From contig NZ_BSSV01000002.1 in assembly GCF_030161435.1 (NCBI RefSeq), positions 62,001 through 126,000 of the forward strand: a stretch of DNA of 64,000 bases, given 5' to 3'. Position numbers and translations under genes: made by a program. The notes under the pieces are model-generated. The model saw nothing but the letters and a program-made list of their open reading frames with translations. It did no database searches and was not told the origin of the DNA. Each line of letters opens with the position of its first letter. Position 1 is the stretch's first letter. This document shows positions 35,101 to 45,067 of this stretch, piece by piece. Origin of the DNA: Thalassotalea loyana. Lineage in GTDB: Bacteria > Pseudomonadota > Gammaproteobacteria > Enterobacterales > Alteromonadaceae.

Positions 35101-35739
35101 CTACTTTGCGTCTTTGGCGGCTTGGCCTGCATTAGCATCGCGGTAAATTTTTCCGTTTTGCATTTTAACGTTTTGTTGGTGTGAGATTTCCTCTCCAATA
35201 ACCCAATCGGGGATATAGGCTTGAGATGTCGCCACAACAACATTTGATTTCATACCGATAATGCGGGCATTCACCAAAACTCCACCGTCTTGTTTCGTCA
35301 TCGTTCCGGTAACTACATAGTCAATTAATTGGCGAGACGGCAATTGTTGCCAATCACGACTTTGAACAAAATCGCCTTCAGGTGTTACCCGAATATTACC
35401 TGTCGTTTTATAATCAATAACTTTCAAACCATGATGTTGTAGTTCATACACCAAGCTCTCAGCTAATTGATTCCCTAGCCAATGGGTTGTTTCCAGATCA
35501 TCTAGATTAACAAATGACGCAACTGCCACAGGCGTTTTAGGAGAAACGTAATCGCTTGATTTAATTAGATTATTAGTCATAACCTTGACGACATCGTTAA
35601 TTGCATGAACTGGCATCGTTTCCATGGTTATTTTCTGAGTATTCGCTTGTTCATTCGCATAATACCCTTGCGTATCAGAATCTGAAGATGAGCATGCGAC
35701 TAATAAACTTGGTAAAACAATTGCAAGCCAATGCTTCAT
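35101..35739 (-). CDS. flgO: Flagellar assembly lipoprotein FlgO
   Basis: 212 residues, lipobox LLVAC with Cys at 16. PVAVASFVNLDDLETTHWLGNQLAESLVYELQHHGLKVIDYKTTG (landmarks VASFVNLD and LGNQLAESL) is the typical FlgO domain, which anchors with FlgP at the outer membrane near the flagellar base. It is divergent from flgT across 164 bases that hold a candidate -24/-12 promoter in each direction. It leads flgO-flgP. Confidence 0.92.
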   Translation of the reverse strand: MKHWLAIVLPSLLVACSSSDSDTQGYYANEQANTQKITMETMPVHAINDVVKVMTNNLIKSSDYVSPKTPVAVASFVNLDDLETTHWLGNQLAESLVYELQHHGLKVIDYKTTGNIRVTPEGDFVQSRDWQQLPSRQLIDYVVTGTMTKQDGGVLVNARIIGMKSNVVVATSQAYIPDWVIGEEISHQQNVKMQNGKIYRDANAGQAAKDAK

Positions 35740-35785
35740 AATTTATCCCCTTGTTGGGCCGTTATTGATATTTCTAGTGACTACT

Positions 35786-35803
35786 AAGCATTTTTTGCGC
35801 CAA
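35786..35803 (-). promoter_or_regulatory. Candidate sigma-54 promoter of flgO
   Basis: On the minus strand TTGGCGC-N5-ATGCT places GG (plus 35801-35800) and GC (35789-35788) exactly ten bases apart. The start site would lie near 35776, leaving a leader of about 37 bases to the flgO ATG. Confidence 0.65.
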
Positions 35804-35838
35804 CAATCTATTGTTGGCAAATTTAATATCCACTATTT

Positions 35839-35856
35839 TAGGCACAATAAATGCAT
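35839..35856 (+). promoter_or_regulatory. Candidate sigma-54 promoter of flgT
   Basis: TAGGCAC-N5-ATGCA has GG at 35841-35842 and GC at 35853-35854 with ten bases between. GGCAC is a perfect -24 core. The leader to the flgT ATG would be about 38 bases, mirroring the flgO promoter on the other strand. Confidence 0.65.
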
Positions 35857-35903
35857 CTTACTTTGTAATTCAATGAAGCGACAAAAGCCTGACAACATAA
35901 AAT

Positions 35904-37073
35904 ATGCGTAAATTTGCAACACTATCAATAATGACTCTGCTACTACACTCAGCGCCATCCTACGCCGAATGGTTTCAGGCATCTGGTAGTTCGTTTATAG
36001 ACAGTAGCGGTAAGAAAATAGCGAAAACGCGGGCAACAGAAAACGCCTTGAAAAAAGCGCTATTGGTTGCTGGAGCTTCCGTTTCTAGTGTTCAACAAGT
36101 CGTTAACGGCTTGATGACGAAAAACGAACTCAACGTTCGTGCAAGTGGCGTCGTTAATGGCTTTGAAATCGTTGAAGAGCAGTATCAAGATAACATTGTC
36201 ACTATTACAATTCGTGCTGACATATTTCCACAAGACAAAAAGTGTTTTGCTGCTGATTATCAAAAAAGGTTGTTAGTGACCAAGGCCCACATAAAGCATC
36301 GTGAACAAGCTAACATAGGTGGGATCTATCAGCTTGATAGACAAATTGCTCATCAACTGAACGCACAACTGCAAAATAATACGCGTTATATGAAAACACA
36401 GTTAGCGCTTAATAGTCCTACTCAGTTTTCTCGTTATATTGATAGCTTCGAACAAGACAAACTGAAAGATTTAACGATTAGTATTGCTGATATGACACAA
36501 AGCCAGTTTGTGTTGTACACCGAGATCACAGACCTTTCGTTTGAAAACGAGGCAACAAATAGCTGGAAGTTCTGGCAAGAGAAAATTCTACCAAGAAATT
36601 TTTCAATAAAAATCCACTTATTTGATGGCAACACCGGTGAATCATTTTTAGAACAACAATACACAACCGCCTCCCCATGGACATACAAGTACCGTGAACA
36701 GGTCGATGTGGCGAGTAGTCAATTCCAAACCAGCCCTTATGGTCTTGGCATTAATCGAATATTAGAACAAGCAGTAATGGACTTAGATGAGTCATTAATG
36801 TGTCAGCCATCTAAAGCAAAAATTATTCACGCGGGTGATACTGAGTTAATTTTAAATATTGGTAAACGCCATGGTGTTAAGATTGGTGACGAATTTTCTC
36901 TATTACACCAAGAAAATTTTATTGCGAATAACGGTAAACAGTATACTGGATTTAACGTTAGCCCATATAAAGTTAAGGTCATTAAGATTACCCAAGATAC
37001 GACTACTGCGACGACGATGAATGATGAAATATTGGATAATATTCAACACAATGACATCGCTGTAAGGTACTAA
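35904..37073 (+). CDS. flgT: Flagellar T-ring/H-ring assembly protein FlgT
   Basis: 389 residues with a signal peptide (after A21, PSYA|EW). The N-terminal domain begins EWFQASGSSFIDSSGKKIAKTRATENALKKALL (landmarks EWFQASGSSF and RATENALKKAL), typical of FlgT. The middle domain includes the ADIFPQDKKCFA Cys. FlgT forms the H-ring at the basal body and stabilises the MotX/MotY T-ring in Vibrio polar flagella. It acts in the periplasm. Its regulation is probably shared with flgO by facing sigma-54 promoters. A tRNA gene begins 42 bases after the stop. Confidence 0.92.
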   Translation: MRKFATLSIMTLLLHSAPSYAEWFQASGSSFIDSSGKKIAKTRATENALKKALLVAGASVSSVQQVVNGLMTKNELNVRASGVVNGFEIVEEQYQDNIVTITIRADIFPQDKKCFAADYQKRLLVTKAHIKHREQANIGGIYQLDRQIAHQLNAQLQNNTRYMKTQLALNSPTQFSRYIDSFEQDKLKDLTISIADMTQSQFVLYTEITDLSFENEATNSWKFWQEKILPRNFSIKIHLFDGNTGESFLEQQYTTASPWTYKYREQVDVASSQFQTSPYGLGINRILEQAVMDLDESLMCQPSKAKIIHAGDTELILNIGKRHGVKIGDEFSLLHQENFIANNGKQYTGFNVSPYKVKVIKITQDTTTATTMNDEILDNIQHNDIAVRY

Positions 37074-37115
37074 TTATTTGGATAAAATGCATAAATTAGC
37101 TAAGATAATCGCAAT

Positions 37116-37192
37116 GTCCCTGTAGCTCAGCTGGATAGAGCATTCGCCTCCTAAGCGAAGGGTCGGACGTTCGAATCGTCTCAGGGACGCCA
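37116..37192 (+). tRNA. tRNA-Arg (anticodon CCT)
   Basis: A 77-base cloverleaf. The acceptor stem GTCCCTG (37116-37122) pairs with CAGGGAC (37182-37188), then discriminator G and an encoded CCA (37190-37192). The D arm begins TAGCTCAGCTGGATAGAGC. The anticodon stem TTCGC/GCGAA encloses CTCCTAA, giving anticodon CCT at 37150-37152, and the T arm contains GTTCGAAT. It reads codon AGG. I see no integrated element at its 3' end. Confidence 0.97.
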
Positions 37193-37337
37193 CCTCTCCA
37201 CATAACCATTAGAAAAACTAATCCGAAAACAGTAATTTTTTTCGTTTGTTTAGTGCTGTATAAATCTTGATAATGCGCGCTCTTTTTTTACACAAATGTA
37301 TTATTAAATAAACAAACACTAGGAGTAATACCCACTA

Positions 37338-37613
37338 ATGAACGAAATGTTCTTCGACATCATCAGCTGGCTTGGTTTAGCCTTATGCATCGGTGCTTTT
37401 TTTGTTAAAGATATGATTAAACTCAGACTTGTGACTTTTACGGGTTGTCTATGTCTAGGCGTTTACTATACACATATAGATGTTGTTCAGGGTGTTATTT
37501 CAAATGTCATTATTCTTGCGATTAATGGCGCATACTTGTTTAAATTCAAATTTAATAAGCTTTTCAAACGTGACAAAGCTGCATTCGACGAAAAATTAGA
37601 AATTGCGAATTAA
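37338..37613 (+). CDS. Small inner-membrane protein, YgjV-like (91 aa)
   Basis: Three hydrophobic segments (about 6-24, 30-48, 53-72) and a basic then acidic C-terminal tail (KFKFNKLFKRDKAAFDEKLEIAN). The tight helix-loop-helix pattern SWLGLALCIGAFFVKDMIKLRL resembles YgjV-type (imp-YgjV) small membrane proteins. The function is unknown. It is related in layout, though not clearly in sequence, to the 87-residue protein at 19898. GGAG is upstream, and a strong terminator follows. Confidence 0.65.
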   Translation: MNEMFFDIISWLGLALCIGAFFVKDMIKLRLVTFTGCLCLGVYYTHIDVVQGVISNVIILAINGAYLFKFKFNKLFKRDKAAFDEKLEIAN

Positions 37614-37631
37614 GCCTATTTATCGCCCATA

Positions 37632-37657
37632 AAAAAACCCGCTAATGCGGGTTTTTT
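37632..37657. terminator. Bidirectional terminator
   Basis: AAAAAACCCGC and GCGGGTTTTTT around TAAT. A-runs and T-runs flank both sides, so it can stop the plus-strand membrane protein gene and the minus-strand small gene at 37685. Confidence 0.88.
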
Positions 37658-37684
37658 AATTTTTAAAATCCTTTGTTAAACAGA

Positions 37685-37819
37685 TTAGTTTTCCTGTTCA
37701 ATTACAACGTCCCTATCTCCATCAGTGGCGCTATTGCTGAAAAAAGCGGATAAACCTAATACAGCGACTGCAAGCATCACGGTGGTCAATTTCAGTCCCC
37801 TAGGAGATGACCTATTCAT
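37685..37819 (-). CDS. Predicted small exported or membrane peptide (44 aa)
   Basis: A short open frame on the minus strand, from ATG at 37819 to TAA at 37685. It encodes MNRSSPRGLKLTTVM, a hydrophobic stretch LAVAVLGLSAFF (about residues 16-27) and an acidic C-terminus ending QEN. AAGG lies eight bases before the ATG, and the bidirectional hairpin at 37632-37657 follows the stop. The charge pattern (basic start, hydrophobic core, acidic end) fits a single-pass membrane peptide or a precursor with a signal. It fills the otherwise empty 334-base gap between 37614 and 37947. I recognise no family. Confidence 0.5.
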   Translation of the reverse strand: MNRSSPRGLKLTTVMLAVAVLGLSAFFSNSATDGDRDVVIEQEN

Positions 37820-37947
37820 TTTCTGCCTTCAGAGTTTTTATTTTATTTTTTCGACTCTTAACACACCAACACTACGCCATTAACTCAGCTATTTCAATAC
37901 CTTTCCCACACTTTATTGAGTTTTTATTCTCCACTAGTGCAGTTACA

Positions 37948-38871
37948 TCAATATCCTTTTAATTTATCGACAACATTGTCTACTTGTTCACCATTTAACA
38001 TTGCCAAATAATTCTTAGCTATCTGCTCAATAATTTCCTTTTGATCAGTAATTGCCGCAATATGGGGTGTGATATCAATATTTGATGTTTGCCAAAAAGG
38101 ATGGTCTGCTGGCAACGGCTCTTGTTTAAAAACATCTAATGTTGCGCCAGCTATATTGTTCAGCTGACATGCAACTAATAAATCATGTTCGTTAACGGTA
38201 TTCCCACGACCAACATTTATGAGCCAAAGATCATGATTACAAGCATCGAAAAAGGTCTTATTTATCAAATCTTGCGTCTCTTCAGTATCAGGTAATAAAT
38301 TGACGACGTAATCCATATCATTTAGCGCATGATAGAGTTCATCTTTCCCATACAAACACGGATAGCTTTTATCGAACTGTGCCGAACGGCTCCAACCGGT
38401 AACGTCAAATCCATTTTGAACCAAACTCCTTGCTACAACATCACCGATTTTCCCGACGCCAAGCACGATCACTCGATTTCCTTTTAAGCGCTTTTGAAAC
38501 CTCCATTGTACTTCATCTTGTTGTTTGGCGAATTCCGCAAGTCGGCATTGCCTCATCAAAATAACGCCTAGAACATATTGAGCCATTTGCGTTGCTAAAG
38601 AATCAACCACAATTCGTGATAACGTAATATTGTTTGGAATATGACGATCAAAAGTGAAATGGTCTACCCCAGCGCCTAAAGACTGTGCAACCTTTAAGTT
38701 TGGCAATTGTTGCCATATATCAGCTGGGTGCTTCCACATAACCGCAAAGGACACATCCTCTGGCGATGATATGTTTGGCCACAGTTGAATATTTTCATTA
38801 GGTAAACGCTGTTGTAATAATTTTTGTAATTTTTCAGCGTTGCGATCAGTAATCACTAAAGCAATAGACAT
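37948..38871 (-). CDS. ghrA: Glyoxylate/hydroxypyruvate reductase A
   Basis: 307 residues, D-isomer 2-hydroxyacid dehydrogenase family. The Rossmann motif is VLGVGKIG, followed by the catalytic Arg in VGRGNTV, Glu in FKQEPLP and His in TPHIAAIT. The C-terminus KLKGY and the NLLPDTEET segment match E. coli GhrA, which reduces glyoxylate to glycolate and hydroxypyruvate to glycerate with NADPH. It is cytoplasmic. The location, 14 kb from the glyoxylate shunt genes, is consistent with glyoxylate handling but does not prove a link. Confidence 0.88.
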   Translation of the reverse strand: MSIALVITDRNAEKLQKLLQQRLPNENIQLWPNISSPEDVSFAVMWKHPADIWQQLPNLKVAQSLGAGVDHFTFDRHIPNNITLSRIVVDSLATQMAQYVLGVILMRQCRLAEFAKQQDEVQWRFQKRLKGNRVIVLGVGKIGDVVARSLVQNGFDVTGWSRSAQFDKSYPCLYGKDELYHALNDMDYVVNLLPDTEETQDLINKTFFDACNHDLWLINVGRGNTVNEHDLLVACQLNNIAGATLDVFKQEPLPADHPFWQTSNIDITPHIAAITDQKEIIEQIAKNYLAMLNGEQVDNVVDKLKGY

Positions 38872-39124
38872 AGTCGTTCGTTACCGCAGTTTAATCTTAT
38901 GGGAATAATGTAAGTGAGCAATATACCAAAACTTTTACTTTGGGTCTGTCTTACTTGCTTACCCCAAACTAACCACATGGTTAAATTTTTATGCAACCAT
39001 GTCATTGCTACATATCAAAAAATATACATGAAATAAGATAATAATATTTGCAGTAAACCGGCGGGTGAGCGAGAATACCGCAACTTTTCTTTTCAATACA
39101 AATTTACTGAGTTCAGGAGCAACT

Positions 39125-41107
39125 ATGCCGTCTCGTCAACAATTGGCCAACGCTATTCGTGCTTTAAGTATGGATGCTGTACAAAAAGCAAAATCAGGTC
39201 ACCCAGGAGCACCTATGGGTATGGCTGACATCGCCGAAGTATTATGGCGTGATCACCTAAAGCACAACCCAACCGATCCTAACTGGGTTGACCGCGACCG
39301 TTTTATTTTATCTAACGGCCATGGCTCAATGTTGATTTATTCACTGCTTCACTTATCTGGCTACGACTTACCAATGTCAGAGCTTGAAAACTTCCGTCAA
39401 TTACATTCAAAAACACCAGGTCACCCGGAATACGGTTACACACCAGGTGTAGAAACAACCACAGGCCCATTAGGCGCAGGTATCTCAAATGCTGTTGGTA
39501 TGGCGATTGCTGAAAAAACCTTAGCGGCGCAATTTAACCGCGAAGGTCACGATATCGTTGATCATTTCACATACTGTTTCTTGGGCGATGGTTGTTTAAT
39601 GGAAGGTATCTCGCATGAAGCTTGTTCTTTAGCGGGTACTCTTGGTTTAGGTAAGTTAATCGCGTTTTGGGATGACAACGGTATTTCAATTGATGGTCAT
39701 GTTGAAGGCTGGTTCTCAGATGATACGCCTGCACGCTTTGCTTCATACGGATGGCACGTAATTGCTGATGTTGATGGTCACGATCCAGAAGCAATCAATG
39801 CAGCAATTGAAGAAGCGAAATCAGTAACAGACAAGCCAACTATGATTTGTTGTAAAACAATTATTGGTTTTGGTTCACCAAACAAATCTGGTTCTCACGA
39901 CTGTCACGGTGCACCATTAGGTGAAGACGAAATTGCAGCTGCTCGTGAATTTTTAAACTGGCCTCATGCGCCATTTGAAATCCCAGCAGATATCGCTGCT
40001 GATTGGAACCAATCTGAAAAAGGCCAAGCTTCTCAGTCTTCATGGAATGACAAATTCGCTGCCTACCAAGCTGCGCATCCGGAATTAGCGGCAGAATACG
40101 AGCGTCGTGTAATTAAAGGTGAATTACCTGCTAATTTCGCTGAAAAAGCAGATGCATTTATCCAAGAATGTGCTGAAAAAGGTGAAAGCATTGCGTCGCG
40201 TAAAGCATCACAAAATGCAATTGAAGCATTCGGTAAAATCTTACCAGAACTATTAGGTGGCTCTGCTGACCTTGCTGGCTCTAACTTAACATTATGGTCT
40301 GGCTCTAAAGGTATTCAAGATGATGCTGCTGGTAACTACATCTTCTACGGTGTACGTGAATTCGGCATGTCAGGCATTATGAATGGTATTTCATTACACG
40401 GTGGTTTCATCAACTACGGTGCAACGTTCATGATGTTTATGGAGTACGCACGTAACGCTGTTCGAATGTCTGCGTTAATGGGTATTCAAAACATTTTCGT
40501 TTACACCCATGACTCAATCGGTCAAGGTGAAGATGGTCCAACTCACCAACCAATCGAGCAGTTAACGAACTTACGTACAACACCTAACATGGCAACATGG
40601 CGCCCAGCGGATTCTGTTGAATCAGCAGTTGCATGGAAAAATGCTGTTGAGCGTCAAAACGCACCAACGTCTTTAGTATTTTCTCGCCAAGGTTTACCAC
40701 ACTTAGCACGCAGTGCTGAGCAAGTAGCTAACATCGCAAAAGGTGGTTACGTATTACGTGACAGTGTTGGTACACCAGACGTTATTTTAATCGCTACAGG
40801 TTCTGAAGTTTCATTAGCGCTTCAAGCCGCAGAGCAATTAGGTGACAAGGTTCGTGTTGTATCTATGCCATCGACGAATGCATTCGACGCGCAAGATGCA
40901 CAATACAAAGAGTCTGTATTACCTTCATCAGTAACGAAGCGTGTTGCTATCGAAGCTGCACACACTGACTACTGGTACAAGTACGTTGGTTTTGCTGGTA
41001 AGGTTGTAGGTATGACAACATTTGGTGAATCTGCACCAGGTGGTGTGTTGATGGAACACTTTGGTTTTACTGTGGACAACGTAGTAAACACTGTTAACAC
41101 ACTTTAA
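39125..41107 (+). CDS. tkt: Transketolase
   Basis: 660 residues. The ATG at 39125 is favoured by AGGAG just before it and by the standard start [32 protein letters not shown]; a 20-residue upstream extension is probably untranslated leader. The TPP motif is GDGCLMEG...DDNGISIDG, with HGSMLIY and the conserved [10 protein letters not shown] loop near the middle. It transfers two-carbon units between sugar phosphates in the pentose phosphate pathway and acts as a homodimer in the cytoplasm. It heads the tkt-epd-pgk-fba block, but terminators separate tkt from epd and pgk from fba. Confidence 0.97.
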   Translation: MPSRQQLANAIRALSMDAVQKAKSGHPGAPMGMADIAEVLWRDHLKHNPTDPNWVDRDRFILSNGHGSMLIYSLLHLSGYDLPMSELENFRQLHSKTPGHPEYGYTPGVETTTGPLGAGISNAVGMAIAEKTLAAQFNREGHDIVDHFTYCFLGDGCLMEGISHEACSLAGTLGLGKLIAFWDDNGISIDGHVEGWFSDDTPARFASYGWHVIADVDGHDPEAINAAIEEAKSVTDKPTMICCKTIIGFGSPNKSGSHDCHGAPLGEDEIAAAREFLNWPHAPFEIPADIAADWNQSEKGQASQSSWNDKFAAYQAAHPELAAEYERRVIKGELPANFAEKADAFIQECAEKGESIASRKASQNAIEAFGKILPELLGGSADLAGSNLTLWSGSKGIQDDAAGNYIFYGVREFGMSGIMNGISLHGGFINYGATFMMFMEYARNAVRMSALMGIQNIFVYTHDSIGQGEDGPTHQPIEQLTNLRTTPNMATWRPADSVESAVAWKNAVERQNAPTSLVFSRQGLPHLARSAEQVANIAKGGYVLRDSVGTPDVILIATGSEVSLALQAAEQLGDKVRVVSMPSTNAFDAQDAQYKESVLPSSVTKRVAIEAAHTDYWYKYVGFAGKVVGMTTFGESAPGGVLMEHFGFTVDNVVNTVNTL

Positions 41108-41128
41108 TAAATCAAAAACACGTAAACA

Positions 41129-41156
41129 AAACGCCGAACCCATGTTCGGCGTTTAT
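41129..41156 (+). terminator. Terminator after tkt
   Basis: AAACGCCGAAC (41129-41139) and GTTCGGCGTTT (41144-41154) with a four-base loop, then ATTTTC. It may be partial, allowing readthrough into epd 20 bases later. Confidence 0.85.
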
Positions 41157-41173
41157 TTTCAATAAAGAGAGTT

Positions 41174-42184
41174 ATGTCGATAAACATCGCCATTAACGGT
41201 TTAGGACGAATTGGCCGTAGCGTATTGCGTGCTGTGTTTGAAACAAACCGCCAACATCAAATCAATATCGTTGCTATTAATGAATTAGCTGACATTGAAG
41301 GTATCGCGCACCTTTTAAAATACGACAGCACGCACGGTCGTTTTCCTTTTGAAGTAAGGCATACCAAAAATCAACTGATAATCAACGACCATATTATCAA
41401 TATCAGCCATCACAAAAGTTTAAGCGCTCTTGAGTGGGCTGAGCATAATGTTGATATCGTACTTGAATGCTCGGGCGTATATACCACGAAAGCAGACGGC
41501 GAAGCACATCTCAAGCAAGGTGCTAAGAAAGTGCTGTTTTCCCAGCCTATTGCCAAGAATATAGACAACACAATCATCTATGGTATCAACCAGGACAGTT
41601 TATTGCCGGAACACACTGTTGTCTCAAATGGCTCATGCACGACAAACTGTATTGTTCCTGTTATCAAAGCCATCGATGATGCTTTTGGTGTTGAAAGTGG
41701 CACGATCACGACAATTCATTCTTCAATGCACGATCAGCAAGTCATTGACGCATATCACCCTGATTTGCGCAGAACGCGTGCAGCAAGTCAGTCAATCATT
41801 CCTGTCGATACGAAGCTTGCCTTAGGTATTGAGAGAATTTTACCCAAATTTGCAGGTAGGTTTGAAGCAATCGCTGTGCGTGTGCCAACGATCAATGTGA
41901 CGGCAATGGATTTAAGCGTTACCGTCAACACAGATGTTTCTATCGATGATATAAATGATGCAATAAAAAAAGCTACTGGCAATGGCCTATCAGGCATATT
42001 GGGTTATACCGAAGAGCCGCTAGTTTCAATCGATTTTAATCATGACCCTCATTCTTGCATTGTCGACGGTAATCAGACCCGTGTTAGCCACAAGCGTTTG
42101 GTTAAAATGCTGGTTTGGTGTGACAATGAATGGGGTTTTGCCAACAGAATGTTAGATACTGCTTTAGCCATGGCTAAAGTATAA
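41174..42184 (+). CDS. epd: Erythrose-4-phosphate dehydrogenase
   Basis: 336 residues, glyceraldehyde-3-phosphate-dehydrogenase superfamily. The Rossmann start is [17 protein letters not shown], the catalytic Cys is in [14 protein letters not shown], and the catalytic His is in [24 protein letters not shown] (landmarks IHSSMHDQQ and [12 protein letters not shown]). The latter is characteristic of Epd rather than GapA. Epd makes 4-phosphoerythronate for pyridoxal phosphate synthesis. It stands in tkt-epd-pgk-fba order, the arrangement common in gammaproteobacteria. [13 protein letters not shown] follows. AGAGAG precedes the ATG. Confidence 0.93.
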   Translation: MSINIAINGLGRIGRSVLRAVFETNRQHQINIVAINELADIEGIAHLLKYDSTHGRFPFEVRHTKNQLIINDHIINISHHKSLSALEWAEHNVDIVLECSGVYTTKADGEAHLKQGAKKVLFSQPIAKNIDNTIIYGINQDSLLPEHTVVSNGSCTTNCIVPVIKAIDDAFGVESGTITTIHSSMHDQQVIDAYHPDLRRTRAASQSIIPVDTKLALGIERILPKFAGRFEAIAVRVPTINVTAMDLSVTVNTDVSIDDINDAIKKATGNGLSGILGYTEEPLVSIDFNHDPHSCIVDGNQTRVSHKRLVKMLVWCDNEWGFANRMLDTALAMAKV

Positions 42185-42223
42185 ATTATAGTTTATTACA
42201 CTTTTGTCCAAACGGAGTTAATC

Positions 42224-43399
42224 ATGTCAGTAATCAAAATGAGTGATTTAGCACTTGCCAATCAACGCGTACTTATTCGCGAAGACTTAAACGTACCAGT
42301 TAAAGATGGCAAAATCACTTCAGATGCTCGCTTAAAAGCAGCCTTACCAACGTTAAAATTAGCCTTAGAATCTGGTGCTAAAGTCATGGTAATGTCGCAC
42401 CTTGGTCGCCCTACAGAAGGTGAATACAACGCTGAGTTTTCGCTACAACCTGTTGTTGATTACCTTGCTGCTGCACTTAACTACCCTGTTCGCCTTGTCA
42501 CTGATTACCTTGAAGGAGTCGAAGTTGGTGCTGGTGAGTTAGTTGTATTTGAAAACATCCGATTCAATGTTGGCGAAAAGAAAAACGATGAAGCCTTAGC
42601 GAAAAAACTAGCCAACCTTTGTGACATTTTTGTAATGGACGCTTTTGGTACTGCGCATCGTGCTCAAGCCAGCACTCATGGTGTTGCTAAATTTGCACCT
42701 ACCGCATGTGCAGGACCTTTACTTGCAGCAGAACTTGATGCACTTGGCAAGGCACTAGATAACCCAGCCCGCCCTCTCGTCGCAATCGTAGGTGGCTCGA
42801 AGGTATCAACAAAATTAACCGTACTAGATTCATTAGCGGGTATTGTTGACCAATTAGTTGTTGGTGGTGGTATTGCGAATACTTTCATTGCAGCACAAGG
42901 TCACAATGTTGGTAAGTCACTTTTTGAAGCAGACTTAGTAGACGAAGCAAAACGCTTAACGGCACAAGCTCAAGCAAATGGTGGTGATATTCCTGTTCCA
43001 ACTGACGTTGTAGTGGGTACTGAGTTTTCAGAATCAGCCCAAGCGACATTAAAAGCGGTGACTGACGTTTCTGAAGAAGACATGATCTTTGATATCGGCC
43101 CAGACTCAGCAAAAGCACTGGCAAACATTCTAGAAAAAGCCGGTACTATCGTTTGGAATGGCCCAGTAGGTGTGTTTGAATTTGACCAATTTGGCGCTGG
43201 TACTGAAATGATTGCAAATGCGATTGCTAATTCAGCTGCGTTCTCTATTGCAGGCGGTGGTGATACATTAGCAGCGGTTGATAAATACAATATCGCGGAT
43301 AAAGTTTCATACATCTCAACAGGTGGTGGTGCCTTTTTAGAGTTTCTTGAAGGTAAGAAATTACCTGCTGTTGCCATCCTAGAAGAACGCGCGAAATAA
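42224..43399 (+). CDS. pgk: Phosphoglycerate kinase
   Basis: 391 residues. The N-terminal domain has [18 protein letters not shown] and [14 protein letters not shown], with substrate-binding Arg and His. The C-terminal nucleotide domain has [15 protein letters not shown] and [12 protein letters not shown]. It converts 1,3-bisphosphoglycerate to 3-phosphoglycerate with ATP formation, reversibly, in the cytoplasm. It lies 39 bases after epd and is likely co-transcribed with it. A terminator follows at 43450. Confidence 0.98.
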   Translation: MSVIKMSDLALANQRVLIREDLNVPVKDGKITSDARLKAALPTLKLALESGAKVMVMSHLGRPTEGEYNAEFSLQPVVDYLAAALNYPVRLVTDYLEGVEVGAGELVVFENIRFNVGEKKNDEALAKKLANLCDIFVMDAFGTAHRAQASTHGVAKFAPTACAGPLLAAELDALGKALDNPARPLVAIVGGSKVSTKLTVLDSLAGIVDQLVVGGGIANTFIAAQGHNVGKSLFEADLVDEAKRLTAQAQANGGDIPVPTDVVVGTEFSESAQATLKAVTDVSEEDMIFDIGPDSAKALANILEKAGTIVWNGPVGVFEFDQFGAGTEMIANAIANSAAFSIAGGGDTLAAVDKYNIADKVSYISTGGGAFLEFLEGKKLPAVAILEERAK

Positions 43400-43449
43400 T
43401 CCGCTTAACAACGCAAATTTAATGCGTTGTAATTTTTCTACAAAACACG

Positions 43450-43489
43450 CGCCAAATAAGTGATTTCTTCATTTTATTTGGCGTTTTTT
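43450..43489 (+). terminator. Terminator after pgk
   Basis: CGCCAAATAA (43450-43459) and TTATTTGGCG (43474-43483), then TTTTTT. The remainder of the 351-base pgk-fba gap holds a second small stem (TCTCAGCT at 43636 with AGCT-CT-GAGA to 43660), which is part of the fba leader. Confidence 0.85.
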
Positions 43490-43750
43490 CGTTATAAATC
43501 CACTTAACTTTTTTCCCGATAAAAAGTTGACCAAATTCCTTTATTTAACCCATCACTCTGATACAATCCGCGCCGACCAATGAAAACTTTCATTACACAT
43601 TACATTAAATACCAAGTGAAAAAATGATTTGCTCTCTCAGCTCTGACATAGCTCTGAGATGACCAAAGCAATATTTCAATTGGTATCGTTACAAGTTTTC
43701 GTTATTACTAACAACTTACATAACCACAAGTGTACGATTAGGAGTTAAGA

Positions 43751-44815
43751 ATGGCTTTAGTTTCAATGCGTCAGATGCTAGATCACGCAGCTGAAAACGG
43801 ATACGGTATCCCAGCATTTAACGTAAATAACTTAGAGCAAGTCCGTGCGATTATGATCGCGGCTGACAAAACCAATAGCCCTGTTATTTTACAGGGCTCA
43901 GCTGGTGCGAGAAAATACGCAGGTGCGCCTTTCTTACGCCACTTAATCTTGGCAGCAATTGAAGAATTCCCTCACATTCCAGTGGTTATGCACCAAGATC
44001 ACGGTACATCACCAAGTGTATGTCAACGCTCAATCCAGTTAGGTTTTTCATCAGTAATGATGGACGGTTCATTAATGGAAGATGGCAAGACGCCATCAAG
44101 CTATGAATACAACGTCGATGTAACTCGTCGTACTGTTGAAATGGCACACGCTTGTGGTGTTTCAGTTGAAGGTGAACTTGGTTGTCTTGGCTCACTTGAA
44201 ACGGGTGAAGCAGGTGAAGAAGACGGCATTGGCGCAGAAGGTAAATTAACATTAGAACAAATGTTAACGGATCCAGAAGAAGCAGCTGACTTTGTTGAGA
44301 AAACACAAGTTGATGCATTAGCCATTGCCTGTGGTACATCACATGGCGCATACAAGTTTACTCGTCCACCAACAGGCGATATCTTAGCAATTGACCGCAT
44401 CAAAGCGATTCACGCGCGTATTCCTAATACCCATTTAGTTATGCATGGCTCATCTTCTGTTCCACAAGATTGGTTGGCCGTTATCAACGAATATGGCGGT
44501 AATATCCCTGAAACTTACGGCGTACCTGTAGAGCAGATTCAAGAAGGTATCAAAAACGGTGTTCGCAAAGTAAATATCGACACCGATTTACGTTTAGCAT
44601 CAACAGGTGCAACACGTCGCTTCCTAGCGCATAACCCAAGCGAATTTGATCCTCGTAAGTTCTTAGCTGAAACAACAAAAGCAATGACAGACATCTGTGT
44701 TGCGCGTTATGAAGCATTTGGTACAGCAGGTAACGCAAGTAAAATTAAGCCAATTTCATTGGAAAAGATGTTCACTCGTTACGAAAATGGCGAATTAAAC
44801 GCATTAATTAAATAA
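43751..44815 (+). CDS. fba: Class II fructose-bisphosphate aldolase
   Basis: 354 residues, zinc-dependent class II aldolase, the subtype without the long E. coli FbaA insertion. Metal and substrate ligands include H in [11 protein letters not shown] in [10 protein letters not shown] in [10 protein letters not shown] and H in [10 protein letters not shown]. It splits fructose-1,6-bisphosphate into the triose phosphates, or condenses them in gluconeogenesis. AGGAG precedes the ATG. It has its own promoter region, since a terminator separates it from pgk. Confidence 0.96.
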   Translation: MALVSMRQMLDHAAENGYGIPAFNVNNLEQVRAIMIAADKTNSPVILQGSAGARKYAGAPFLRHLILAAIEEFPHIPVVMHQDHGTSPSVCQRSIQLGFSSVMMDGSLMEDGKTPSSYEYNVDVTRRTVEMAHACGVSVEGELGCLGSLETGEAGEEDGIGAEGKLTLEQMLTDPEEAADFVEKTQVDALAIACGTSHGAYKFTRPPTGDILAIDRIKAIHARIPNTHLVMHGSSSVPQDWLAVINEYGGNIPETYGVPVEQIQEGIKNGVRKVNIDTDLRLASTGATRRFLAHNPSEFDPRKFLAETTKAMTDICVARYEAFGTAGNASKIKPISLEKMFTRYENGELNALIK

Positions 44816-44880
44816 TTAATACGTATGTAAACAGCTCGTTATGGTCAAATAGCAAGAGCTTTGTTACTATATATCTGATT

Positions 44881-44908
44881 AAAAAAGAGGCTGAAGCCTC
44901 TTTTTTTA
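44881..44908 (+). terminator. Terminator after fba
   Basis: AAAAAAGAGGC and GCCTCTTTTTT with TGAA loop. Confidence 0.9.
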
Positions 44909-45067
44909 TAACTATTGGCATTAATATTTTGTTACAAACGTGAGTACCTTATAACCTCTGGAAGCTAAAGGTATAGCGTTAAGAATCAAAATATATATAA
45001 TACCCGGCGCGCTTGTTGTTCGCGCAATGGATGATAAACCTCGACAATAAAAACCCGGAGAGTACAC

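Noticed and set aside
41174-42184. Glyceraldehyde-3-phosphate dehydrogenase (GapA) for this gene.
   Set aside because: The region [19 protein letters not shown] and the tkt-epd-pgk-fba order fit erythrose-4-phosphate dehydrogenase; GapA has a different sequence after the active site.
42970-43377. A 135-codon antisense frame within pgk, and a 121-codon antisense frame within fba (43986-44351).
   Set aside because: Both lie entirely inside highly conserved glycolytic genes and mirror their codon bias. They have no ribosome binding site and no recognisable domain.
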